From the NCBI GenBank assembly GCA_900754385.1, contig CAAECP010000083.1, positions 1-5,172 of the forward strand: 5,172 bases of DNA, in the 5' to 3' direction. Of the stretch, positions 1-5,163 are shown one piece after another (the first letter of the stretch is position 1; every line of letters starts with the position of its first letter). The notes beneath the pieces were generated by a model. The model was not told where the DNA came from. It saw only the letters and a program-made list of their open reading frames with translations, and ran no database searches. This stretch comes from an uncultured Collinsella sp. (GTDB taxonomy: Bacteria > Actinomycetota > Coriobacteriia > Coriobacteriales > Coriobacteriaceae). A program made the position numbers and the translations under genes.

Positions 1-79
1 AGGCGAGGAAGAAGGGCGTGAAGGGAGCGAAGAGCGTTGCTGCCTAGGCTAGCCCCTTGTCACACAAACTACCGAAGCC
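1..79 (-). other. Possible remnant of the permease gene beyond its stop codon
   Basis: This is the stretch immediately downstream of the TGA that ends the permease fragment. Read in exactly the same frame it gives GFGSLCDKGLA, then a TAG at 44-46, then AATLFAPFTPFFLA running off the window edge. The last 14 codons are hydrophobic and mostly end in G or C (11 of 14), like real coding DNA here. KdgT proteins have a GLSTL-like motif soon after the third membrane segment and an IPFF-type segment much later. The remnant could therefore be two distant parts of the permease brought together by an internal deletion. That alignment is by eye and is inference. The alternative is plain 3' non-coding DNA. 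Overlapping palindromes GCCTAGGC (42-49) and GGCTAGCC (47-54) lie here, but no terminator with a T-tract is visible. Confidence 0.35.
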
Positions 80-406
80 TCAAAAGTTATCGTTAAAGAA
101 GTACGCGACGCCCAGGCCCAACGCGGCTGCCACCACAAGCTTGGGGATCAGTACGACGATGCCGGTCTTGATAGCGCCCGGCGTGGACTTAAAGCTGATG
201 CCGGCACCCACGAAGAGCAGGATCGCAGCGACGATGGTATTGGAGCCGCCGCGGCAGGCGGCGGTAAAGAAGCCGCCGATCTCAAAGACCTGCGGACAGA
301 AAGTGTTGAGCAAAAGACCGACGATCATCGGGTAGATCATGATGTCACCCGGGATGCGCGGTACTTTGAATTTCTTTTGCTCGTTGGCGGTCGCTTCCTG
401 TGCCAT
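80..406 (-). pseudogene. kdgT: 2-keto-3-deoxygluconate permease, truncated N-terminal fragment (108 aa)
   Basis: KdgT family members are inner-membrane proton symporters that import 2-keto-3-deoxygluconate, an intermediate of pectin and hexuronate breakdown. After a polar 17-residue N-terminus, the fragment has the family's opening motif RIPGDIMIYP (residues 17-26; RIPGGMMLVP-like in E. coli KdgT). Next come a first membrane segment (about 22-38), the GGFFTA region (44-49), a second segment (about 55-70, ending GAGISFK) and a third (about 82-104). The frame then stops at a TGA (80-82) after NDNF. The family is about 310-330 residues long, so only about one third is present, without most of the transport core. 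The start ATG (404-406) is chosen over an upstream in-frame ATG at 475 because GGGGG (411-415) lies 4 nt before it and the 23 extra residues do not look like the family. It is transcribed divergently from the HD gene. A short functional protein is unlikely; a degraded or disrupted gene is the best reading, unless the stop is a sequencing error. Confidence 0.75.
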
Positions 407-410
407 GAAA

Positions 411-415
411 CCCCC
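411..415 (-). promoter_or_regulatory. Shine-Dalgarno of the permease fragment
   Basis: The minus strand reads GGGGG ending 4 nt before the ATG at 404-406. It decides the start in favour of MAQEAT rather than the upstream ATG at 475, which has no comparable site. Confidence 0.55.
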
Positions 416-457
416 ATTTCCGCTGACGCAGAACAAAAGCCCACGTCGCGCTTTGCT

Positions 458-463
458 ACAGTA
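458..463 (-). promoter_or_regulatory. Possible -10 element upstream of the permease
   Basis: On the minus strand this reads TACTGT, matching TAnnnT of the sigma70-type -10 box. It lies about 50 nt before the start codon. I see no good -35 at 17 nt spacing, so this is only a candidate. The surrounding 8-mer TACTGTAG also occurs upstream of the dehydrogenase operon (5075-5082). Confidence 0.2.
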
Positions 464-470
464 AAGTTTG

Positions 471-482
471 ACCATGGTACCA
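471..482. promoter_or_regulatory. Overlapping ACCATGGT/TGGTACCA palindromes, possible operator
   Basis: The sequence ACCATGGTACCA contains two overlapping perfect 8-bp palindromes, ACCATGGT (471-478) and TGGTACCA (475-482). TGGT/ACCA half-sites are typical of GntR-family operators, including the hexuronate regulators ExuR/UxuR (TGGTATACCA core). The site lies just upstream of the candidate -10 of the permease, where a repressor could block transcription. That a GntR-type regulator acts here is inference: short palindromes arise by chance, and this spacing differs from the known cores. Confidence 0.25.
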
Positions 483-572
483 GAAGAAGCAGACCGGCTC
501 GGTGAGAAATTCGATTCGTTGGGTCAGGCAACGACATGGCAGAATCATCGCCCGACAGCAACCGAGTTCACC

Positions 573-578
573 TACAAT
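573..578 (+). promoter_or_regulatory. Possible -10 element of the HD gene
   Basis: TACAAT matches the TATAAT consensus at 5 of 6 positions and sits 40 nt before the ATG at 619. No convincing -35 box is found 16-18 nt upstream, so this stays a weak candidate. Confidence 0.25.
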
Positions 579-607
579 TGCCACCGGATCGAAAGACACA
601 GCTTTTT

Positions 608-613
608 AGGAAG
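608..613 (+). promoter_or_regulatory. Shine-Dalgarno of the HD gene
   Basis: AGGAAG lies 5 nt before the ATG at 619-621 and supports that start. Confidence 0.6.
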
Positions 614-618
614 TCATT

Positions 619-1386
619 ATGACAGCTATCGATCGGGGCCGGGCGACCGCGACCTTCAAACGCTATACCGATGCCTACGATGCCGCCAATCCGCGTATCG
701 CGCTCAAAATCGAGCATACGTACCACGTTGCCGAGGCATGCGATGCCGTAGCGCGCGAACAGGACTGGTCACCGCAGGACATTGACCTAGCTTGGCTTTG
801 CGGCCTGCTGCACGATATGGGCCGCTTTGAGCAGCTGCGACGCTGGGACACGTTTAAGGATGCCGAGAGCATGAGCCATGCGGCGTTGGGCGTCGAGGTT
901 CTCTTTGGCGAGAGCCCCGACGACGCACCTGCCACAACAAGCATCCGAGATTTTATCGAGACCGACGAGTACGACGAGCTCATTCGCGTGAGCATCGCCT
1001 ATCACAGCGATTTCCGTCTACCCGCGCAGCTCGACGAGCGCATGCGGCGCTTCTGCGATATCGTGCGCGATGGCGACAAGATCGACATTATGCGCACCAT
1101 CGCCGACAGCACCGTCGACACCATCCTCAAGGTTGATAAGGACACATTTCTCGCCAGCCGGTTCTCGACACCGGCGCTCGCCGCCTTTGACGAGCACCGC
1201 TGCGTCGCACGTGATGAGCGCGACGAGCCCGCGGACTACCTGGTGGGGCTCATCTGCTTTATGTTTGAGCTCGTCTATCCGGCGAGCCGCGCGCTGGCGC
1301 GCGAGCAGGGCGATATCTACCGCCTGCTCGACGCGCCCTTTGGCATTACGCGCTCCTTTACCGATCCCGCCACGCAAGCGACCTAG
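619..1386 (+). CDS. HD-domain metal-dependent phosphohydrolase (255 aa), substrate unknown
   Basis: This is a soluble protein of the HD superfamily (PF01966 type), whose members hydrolyse phosphoester bonds of nucleotides or signalling nucleotides using bound metal. The signature is clear: H36 in KIEHTYHVAE, H65-D66 in GLLHDMGRFEQ, and D153 in VRDGDKIDI. H87 (MSHAALG) and H129 (IAYHSDF) also fall where extra ligands sit in two-metal HD enzymes, giving an H-HD-H-H-D pattern. The domain covers roughly residues 28-160. The remaining 95 residues are mainly helical and carry no motif I recognise. Similar stand-alone proteins containing GLLHDIGRFEQ and RDADKLDI occur widely in Firmicutes and Actinobacteria and lack an assigned substrate. 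The frame ends at a TAG (1384-1386) but continues for 14 coding-like codons (ERLKDEMRDWLARA) to a TAG at 1429-1431, so the protein may be trimmed by a nonsense mutation. It is convergent with etfA and functionally unlinked as far as I can see. Confidence 0.88.
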   Translation: MTAIDRGRATATFKRYTDAYDAANPRIALKIEHTYHVAEACDAVAREQDWSPQDIDLAWLCGLLHDMGRFEQLRRWDTFKDAESMSHAALGVEVLFGESPDDAPATTSIRDFIETDEYDELIRVSIAYHSDFRLPAQLDERMRRFCDIVRDGDKIDIMRTIADSTVDTILKVDKDTFLASRFSTPALAAFDEHRCVARDERDEPADYLVGLICFMFELVYPASRALAREQGDIYRLLDAPFGITRSFTDPATQAT

Positions 1387-1431
1387 GAGCGTCTAAAGGA
1401 CGAGATGCGCGACTGGCTGGCGCGCGCCTAG
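1387..1431 (+). other. Coding-like extension of the HD frame after an in-frame amber stop
   Basis: Downstream of the TAG at 1384-1386 the same frame reads ERLKDEMRDWLARA and then TAG. Twelve of the 14 codons end in G or C, and the peptide would form an amphipathic helix. The segment lies outside etfA, so it is not an antisense shadow of that gene. The simplest reading is that an ancestral CAG or similar codon became TAG, shortening the protein from 270 to 255 residues. Confidence 0.45.
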
Positions 1432-2633
1432 CGCTCAAGCTGGGCCAGCAGCTCCTCGACGACGTCGACGGCATCGCCGACAACCTTGTACTGGGCAGCA
1501 CCAAAGATGGGGGCATCCGGGTCCTCGTTGATGGCGATAATGCACTCCGCCCCACCGATGCCGGCAAGATGCTGAATGGCGCCTGAAACACCGATACTCA
1601 CGAGAAGCTTGGGCGAAACCGATACGCCCGTCTGGCCAATCTGATGGCGATACTCCAGCCAGCCGGCCTCCACGACAGGTCGCGTGCAGCCAAGCTCGGC
1701 TCCCAGAGCCCCGGCGAGTTTTCGCATCAGCGGCAGGTTTTTCTTGGAACCAATGCCGCGACCCACCACGACCAGGCGCTCGGCATCGGCGATCGAAGCC
1801 TGCTGCCCCCACTCCTCGGCGGGAATCGAGATCTCGACACAAGCCTTGGTGTCTTCCGCAAGGAATACCTGGGTAATCGTGCCAGAGCGGCTGTAGTCAA
1901 ACTCGGGCTCCCTAAAGATGCCGGGGCGCACCGTTGCCATCTGAGGACGGTGGTTGGGGCAAATGATGGTGGCCATCAAGTTGCCGCCAAACGCCGGGCG
2001 CGTCTGCTGCAGTAGGCCCGTCTCCGTATCCATCGAAAGTACGGTGCAGTCAGCCGTAAGGCCCGTCTGCAAACGCACGGCAACGCCGGGTGCCAGTTCG
2101 CGGCCAAAGGCGGTCGCACCGTACAGAATGGCCTCGGGCTTGTGCTCTGCCACCAAATCACAGATCAGCCGGGCGTAGACCCCCGCGTCGTTCTGACGCA
2201 GGCGCTCGTCGCGACAGGCCAGGACCTCGTCTGCACCGGCGCAAACCAGATGCTCCAGGTCACCGAGAGAACCCTCGGGGCCCATACCGACCAGCGCCAC
2301 CAGACGGCAGCCACGAGCATCGGCAAGCTCGCGGCCCTTGCCCATGAGCTCATAGGCAACGGGATTCACCGTATCGTGCTCGTCGGTCTGCGCGAATACC
2401 CAAATGTCTCGATATGCATCAAGGTCTGCCGCGCCGGCAGCTTCGTCTCGCTCGATCGAGATAGCGTTGACGGGACAGGCATCGACGCACCCGCCGCACA
2501 AGATGCAGCCTTCGGTCACGCGGGCGCAGCGATTGGGACGCTCGCCCTCCACCACAATGCCGCCCGAGGCGCAGGCGCGAACGCAGCGACCGCAGCCGAT
2601 ACAGGCTTCGCTATCGATAATCAGTCCGCTCAT
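1428..2633 (-). CDS. etfA: Electron transfer flavoprotein alpha subunit with N-terminal 2x[4Fe-4S] ferredoxin domain (401 aa)
   Basis: EtfA pairs with EtfB to carry electrons between a flavin dehydrogenase and NAD+ or ferredoxin in the cytoplasm. Residues 1-60 form a bacterial-type ferredoxin domain with two CxxCxxCxxxC motifs (C11, C14, C17, C21 and C43, C46, C49, C53). Only the second is followed by the usual proline. Residues about 75-265 form the alpha N-terminal domain, with GATAFGRELAPGVAVRL (172-188), TGLTADCT (190-197) and the PAFGGNLMATI segment (213-223). Residues about 285-401 form the FAD domain: GRGIGSKKN (291-299), TRPVVEAGWL (317-326), QIGQTG (331-336), GVSGAIQHLAG (348-358) and AINEDPDAPIF (367-377). 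Typical EtfA is about 310-330 residues; the ferredoxin domain explains the extra length and is found in bifurcating systems such as LctC and CarE. The ATG directly abuts the etfB stop (TAGATG), with GAGGGG 9 nt upstream. Its TAG shares a CTAG with the second stop of the HD frame. Confidence 0.95.
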   Translation of the reverse strand: MSGLIIDSEACIGCGRCVRACASGGIVVEGERPNRCARVTEGCILCGGCVDACPVNAISIERDEAAGAADLDAYRDIWVFAQTDEHDTVNPVAYELMGKGRELADARGCRLVALVGMGPEGSLGDLEHLVCAGADEVLACRDERLRQNDAGVYARLICDLVAEHKPEAILYGATAFGRELAPGVAVRLQTGLTADCTVLSMDTETGLLQQTRPAFGGNLMATIICPNHRPQMATVRPGIFREPEFDYSRSGTITQVFLAEDTKACVEISIPAEEWGQQASIADAERLVVVGRGIGSKKNLPLMRKLAGALGAELGCTRPVVEAGWLEYRHQIGQTGVSVSPKLLVSIGVSGAIQHLAGIGGAECIIAINEDPDAPIFGAAQYKVVGDAVDVVEELLAQLER

Positions 2634-3449
2634 CTATGCCATCCCCTCGATAATCTTGGCAAGTTCTGCCGCCTGCTCGGACGCCGTTCCGTCAACGTCC
2701 TCGCACGTTTGGTCGCGGTCGGGCACAAACGATCGCACGACCTGTGTCGGTGATCCGGCAAGGCCGCAACGCGAGGGATCGGCGTTCACGTCGGCGGCAC
2801 TGACCACGCGCACGTCCGCCTCCTCCGCCGCGCGAATACCGGCAATGCTCGGCATACGCAGCTGGCCGATCTCCTTGGCGGTCGTCATCGCACACGGCAT
2901 CTCAAGATAGACCGTCTCCTCGCCGGCATCGCAGCCATGAACAAGCGCCAGTGAACCACAGGTCGTAAAGCCCGCGCTCTGCACGCAGCTCACGTCGGTC
3001 ACACAGGGAATCTCAAAAGCACCGGCCAGCTCGGGGCCGATTTGCGCCGTATCGCCGTCCACCGCCATCTTGCCGCAGATGAGCAGGTCGAAGTCCTCGT
3101 CGAGCGCCTCGATGCCGCACTTGAGGGCATAGGTGGTGGCTAGGGTATCGGCACCTGCAAAGGCGCGATCGGTCAGCAGCAGCGCGTCGTCGGCGCCTCG
3201 AGCGATGCAGTCGCGTAGCAGTGACTCGGTCGCGGGGATGCCCATCGACACCACCGTTACGCGCGCGTCCATGCCAAAGCCGATAAAGTCGTCTTTCAGC
3301 GCCAGCGCGCATTCCAAAGCGCTCGCATCAAAGGGATTAATGACCGCCTGCTTGCCATCGCGCACGATGGTATTGGTCTTGGGGTCCATCTTGACCTCGG
3401 TGCTGCCCGGCACGGCCTTGACGCACACCACCATATGGAAATCGCTCAT
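2634..3449 (-). CDS. etfB: Electron transfer flavoprotein beta subunit (271 aa)
   Basis: EtfB is the partner of EtfA. In bifurcating Etfs it binds the FAD at which electrons split between NAD(H) and ferredoxin; in classical Etfs it binds AMP. Visible family features are VVCVKAVPGSTEVKMD near the N-terminus (7-22), VINPFDASALE (37-46), the nucleotide-binding segment CGKMAVDGDTAQIGPELA (125-142) and LRMPSIAGIRAA (197-208). The length is normal for EtfB (about 250-270). The frame is open upstream to 3668, but that region is the 3' part of the dehydrogenase gene read out of frame. The ATG at 3447-3449 begins the homology and has AAAGGGGG 9 nt before it. The start lies 2 nt after the dehydrogenase stop, and the stop touches the etfA start, so translation of the three genes is probably coupled. 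INPFD and the DGDTAQ motif resemble bifurcating EtfB, but the motif alone does not prove bifurcation. Confidence 0.95.
   Translation of the reverse strand: MSDFHMVVCVKAVPGSTEVKMDPKTNTIVRDGKQAVINPFDASALECALALKDDFIGFGMDARVTVVSMGIPATESLLRDCIARGADDALLLTDRAFAGADTLATTYALKCGIEALDEDFDLLICGKMAVDGDTAQIGPELAGAFEIPCVTDVSCVQSAGFTTCGSLALVHGCDAGEETVYLEMPCAMTTAKEIGQLRMPSIAGIRAAEEADVRVVSAADVNADPSRCGLAGSPTQVVRSFVPDRDQTCEDVDGTASEQAAELAKIIEGMA
2643..2648 (-). promoter_or_regulatory. Shine-Dalgarno of etfA
   Basis: GAGGGG on the minus strand, inside the last codons of etfB, lies 9 nt before the etfA ATG (2631-2633). Confidence 0.6.
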
Positions 3450-3451
3450 CT

Positions 3452-5053
3452 TCACGCGCCCCCTTTCTGGACGAGCCCATCCAAGAGCTTCTCCGAAAAC
3501 AGGTTGCCGTGACCCAGCTGCCCGTCGGGATCGAGCTGGAGCTTGAGCCGCGCCGACTCGACCATGGCCTCGTGACCGTACATCGTCTCTAAGAAGCCCG
3601 CCTTGATCTTGCCGACGCCGTGCTCGGCGGAGACGGCGCCGCCCATGACCGTGACCTCGGAAGCCCACTGGGCAAAGAGTTCTCCGCCGCGGCGGTAATC
3701 CTGCGCATCGCGCGGCAGAATGTTCACATGCAGATGGTTGTTACCGATGTGCCCCCAGGCGGCAGATTCAAGCCCACTTTCGGCCAACGTGCGACGATAC
3801 AGGGCGATGACATCGGCCAAGCGTGCGTTGGGCACCGACATGTCCGAGCCCAGTTTGGTGATGGTGGGATCCGTGCGGCGACGCTCGTCGATGAGCATGT
3901 TGACGCTCTCGGGCACCGCATGGCGGAAGAATCGCTGACACTCGCGATCGACCTCGGTGCGCGCGACCCATGTCGCATCGTCGCTGCCGCCCGCAAGCTC
4001 CAGTACCCACCCCAAGTGATACAGCTCCTCAGTCGCTTGGACTTCGTCGTCGCAGTCGAGCTCCACGTAGACACAGACCTTGGCGTCTTTGTCGAGCGCC
4101 GGCAGCGAGGCGAACGCGGTCGACTGCTCACGCTGACGACGCAGGATATCCAGGGCGCCTGCATCGAAATATTCGATGGCAGCCGCGTGGGACAGGACGG
4201 GACGCACAGAATCGGTGAAGGACACGGCCTTGTCTTCGCTGTCAAAGAAGCAGCTCACGCCCCAAACGACCGCAGGCGCCGCCTGCAGGGCAATCTCGAG
4301 CTCGGTGATGACGCCGAGTGTGCCACACGCACCGATAAACAGATCGATGGCATCCATATCGTCAGCGACGAAATAGCCCGAAGCATTTTTGGTCTTGGGC
4401 ATAGTGTAGTCGGGAAGGTCGAGCTCGAGCGCGCGGCCCTGCGCCGTGACGAGCGAAAGGCGACGACCCTGTGCAAAAACCTCGCCACGGTGAAGCTCGA
4501 GCAGGTCGCCATCGGCCAGCACGACATGAAGGCCCGTGACGTGAGGGCGCATGGGGCCGCAAGCGTAGCTACGGGCGCCGGAAGCGTTGCATGCCGCCAT
4601 ACCGCCCAGGCAGGCAGATGCCTCGGTGGGATCGGTAGGAAAGAATTGCTCGGGAGCTTCCTGGAACTCCTCGTAGGCCTCAAGCGATGCCTGGTCCCAG
4701 CCGGCAGTCGGCAGCACTTTCTTGCCCAGTTGCTTGCGTAGCTCAGACAGCACGACGCCGGGCGCCACACGCAAAAGAAAGCGGCCCTGCTCATCGCGGC
4801 GAATGCCTAGGTAGCGATTCATGCGGGAAGTATTGAGAACGTGACCGCCATGAGGCACGGCGCCGGCGGCAAGACCGGTCCGGGCGCCCTGAACCGTCAC
4901 CGGGACACGCTCGGCATGGAGCTTTTTCAAAATGGCGCGGACCTCTTCCTCCGTTGTCGGAAACGAGATGCTCGAGGCCTCGCCCGATGTGCGAGACTCA
5001 TCGCGGCCATACTCTTCGAACTCGTCGGTGAAGGGTTTGATAGTTGCCGACAC
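3452..5053 (-). CDS. FAD-linked 2-hydroxyacid dehydrogenase (D-lactate/glycolate oxidase GlcD type, 533 aa)
   Basis: This is a VAO/PCMH-fold flavoprotein that oxidises a 2-hydroxyacid, probably D-lactate or a relative, and passes electrons to the adjacent Etf. The FAD-binding domain spans about 20-255: FPTTEEEV (31-38), QGARTGLAAGAVPHGG (55-70), FFPTDPTEASACLGGMAACNASGARS (from 137), the VTGLHVVLADGDLL segment (172-185) and GACGTLGVITELEIAL (241-256). The C-terminal oxidase domain (about 265-522) carries WGHIGNNHLHVN (433-444), where relatives usually have GHIGDNHLH or GHxGDGNLH, and AEHGVGKIK (476-484). It ends DPDGQLGHGNLF in place of the usual LNPGK-type ending. The protein is longer than Acetobacterium LctD (about 467 residues); part of the excess is a segment at about 114-138 between the two FAD motifs. 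There is no iron-sulfur domain. The start is GTG (5051-5053), backed by AAAGGGGGAG 5 nt upstream. As the first gene of the operon with etfB-etfA, it is the likely catalytic subunit. The exact substrate cannot be read from the sequence. Confidence 0.88.
   Translation of the reverse strand: MSATIKPFTDEFEEYGRDESRTSGEASSISFPTTEEEVRAILKKLHAERVPVTVQGARTGLAAGAVPHGGHVLNTSRMNRYLGIRRDEQGRFLLRVAPGVVLSELRKQLGKKVLPTAGWDQASLEAYEEFQEAPEQFFPTDPTEASACLGGMAACNASGARSYACGPMRPHVTGLHVVLADGDLLELHRGEVFAQGRRLSLVTAQGRALELDLPDYTMPKTKNASGYFVADDMDAIDLFIGACGTLGVITELEIALQAAPAVVWGVSCFFDSEDKAVSFTDSVRPVLSHAAAIEYFDAGALDILRRQREQSTAFASLPALDKDAKVCVYVELDCDDEVQATEELYHLGWVLELAGGSDDATWVARTEVDRECQRFFRHAVPESVNMLIDERRRTDPTITKLGSDMSVPNARLADVIALYRRTLAESGLESAAWGHIGNNHLHVNILPRDAQDYRRGGELFAQWASEVTVMGGAVSAEHGVGKIKAGFLETMYGHEAMVESARLKLQLDPDGQLGHGNLFSEKLLDGLVQKGGA
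3459..3466 (-). promoter_or_regulatory. Shine-Dalgarno of etfB
   Basis: AAAGGGGG on the minus strand lies within the final codons of the dehydrogenase, 9 nt before the ATG at 3447-3449. It fixes the etfB start well inside the longer open frame. Confidence 0.65.
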
Positions 5054-5058
5054 GCGAA

Positions 5059-5068
5059 CTCCCCCTTT
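5059..5068 (-). promoter_or_regulatory. Strong Shine-Dalgarno deciding the GTG start of the dehydrogenase
   Basis: AAAGGGGGAG on the minus strand is followed by 5 nt and then GTG (5051-5053). No ATG competes at a comparable site, so the GTG is very likely the true start. Confidence 0.7.
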
Positions 5069-5074
5069 AGCTAA

Positions 5075-5082
5075 CTACAGTA
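5075..5082 (-). promoter_or_regulatory. TACTGTAG element upstream of the operon
   Basis: On the minus strand TACTGTAG includes a TAnnnT -10-like hexamer (5077-5082) that would start RNA about 17 nt before the GTG. The same 8-mer lies upstream of the permease fragment (456-463). No matching -35 is seen. It may be a shared promoter or operator element, or chance. Confidence 0.2.
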
Positions 5083-5123
5083 TTTGCAGGGAGATGTTAC
5101 CGCATCGTTTCGTCGACGTGTTC

Positions 5124-5134
5124 GAGACCGTCTC
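5124..5134. promoter_or_regulatory. Perfect palindrome GAGAC-C-GTCTC, possible operator
   Basis: An 11-bp perfect inverted repeat with a single central base lies 70 nt before the dehydrogenase start, directly downstream of the candidate -10 at 5135-5140. That is a common place for a repressor site. No regulator can be named from the sequence. Confidence 0.25.
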
Positions 5135-5163
5135 CATAATTGGCGATTTTTACGTTCGTGCAA
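5135..5163 (-). promoter_or_regulatory. Candidate sigma70-type promoter of the dehydrogenase-etfBA operon
   Basis: On the minus strand TTGCAC (5158-5163) matches the -35 consensus at 5 of 6 positions. It is followed by a 17-nt spacer and ATTATG (5135-5140), a weak -10. The region is a plausible promoter for the three-gene operon, leaving a leader of roughly 75 nt. The -10 is poor, so this is a low-confidence call. Confidence 0.3.

Noticed and set aside
42..54. Overlapping palindromes GCCTAGGC and GGCTAGCC as a terminator or operator
   Set aside because: They are short, have no T-tract and lie in what may be degraded coding sequence, so I see no support for a function.
407..475. Starting the permease at the ATG at 475 (MVKLYC...)
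   Set aside because: The 23 extra residues are unlike KdgT N-termini, and a G-rich ribosome site lies just before the ATG at 406.
44..1386. Amber recoding (TAG read as an amino acid) to explain stops in both the permease and the HD gene
   Set aside because: etfB and etfA use TAG as their normal stop codons, the permease also has a TGA, and no recoding tRNA is in the window. Separate nonsense changes are simpler.
1384..1440. A bidirectional intrinsic terminator between the HD gene and etfA
   Set aside because: I find no stable stem followed by a T-run on either strand.
2142..2753. A 203-codon plus-strand open frame, with others at 1644-2015 and 2404-2910
   Set aside because: They are shadows of etfA and etfB on the opposite strand, with low-complexity translations and no recognised motifs.
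3450..3668. Extending etfB upstream by 73 codons
   Set aside because: The extension overlaps the dehydrogenase 3' end in another frame, is arginine-rich and unlike EtfB, and a strong ribosome site supports the start at 3449.
3620..4741. A 373-codon open frame on the plus strand
   Set aside because: It lies wholly antisense to the dehydrogenase, whose domains are unmistakable. Long antisense frames are common in GC-rich genes, and the translation matches no family I recognise.
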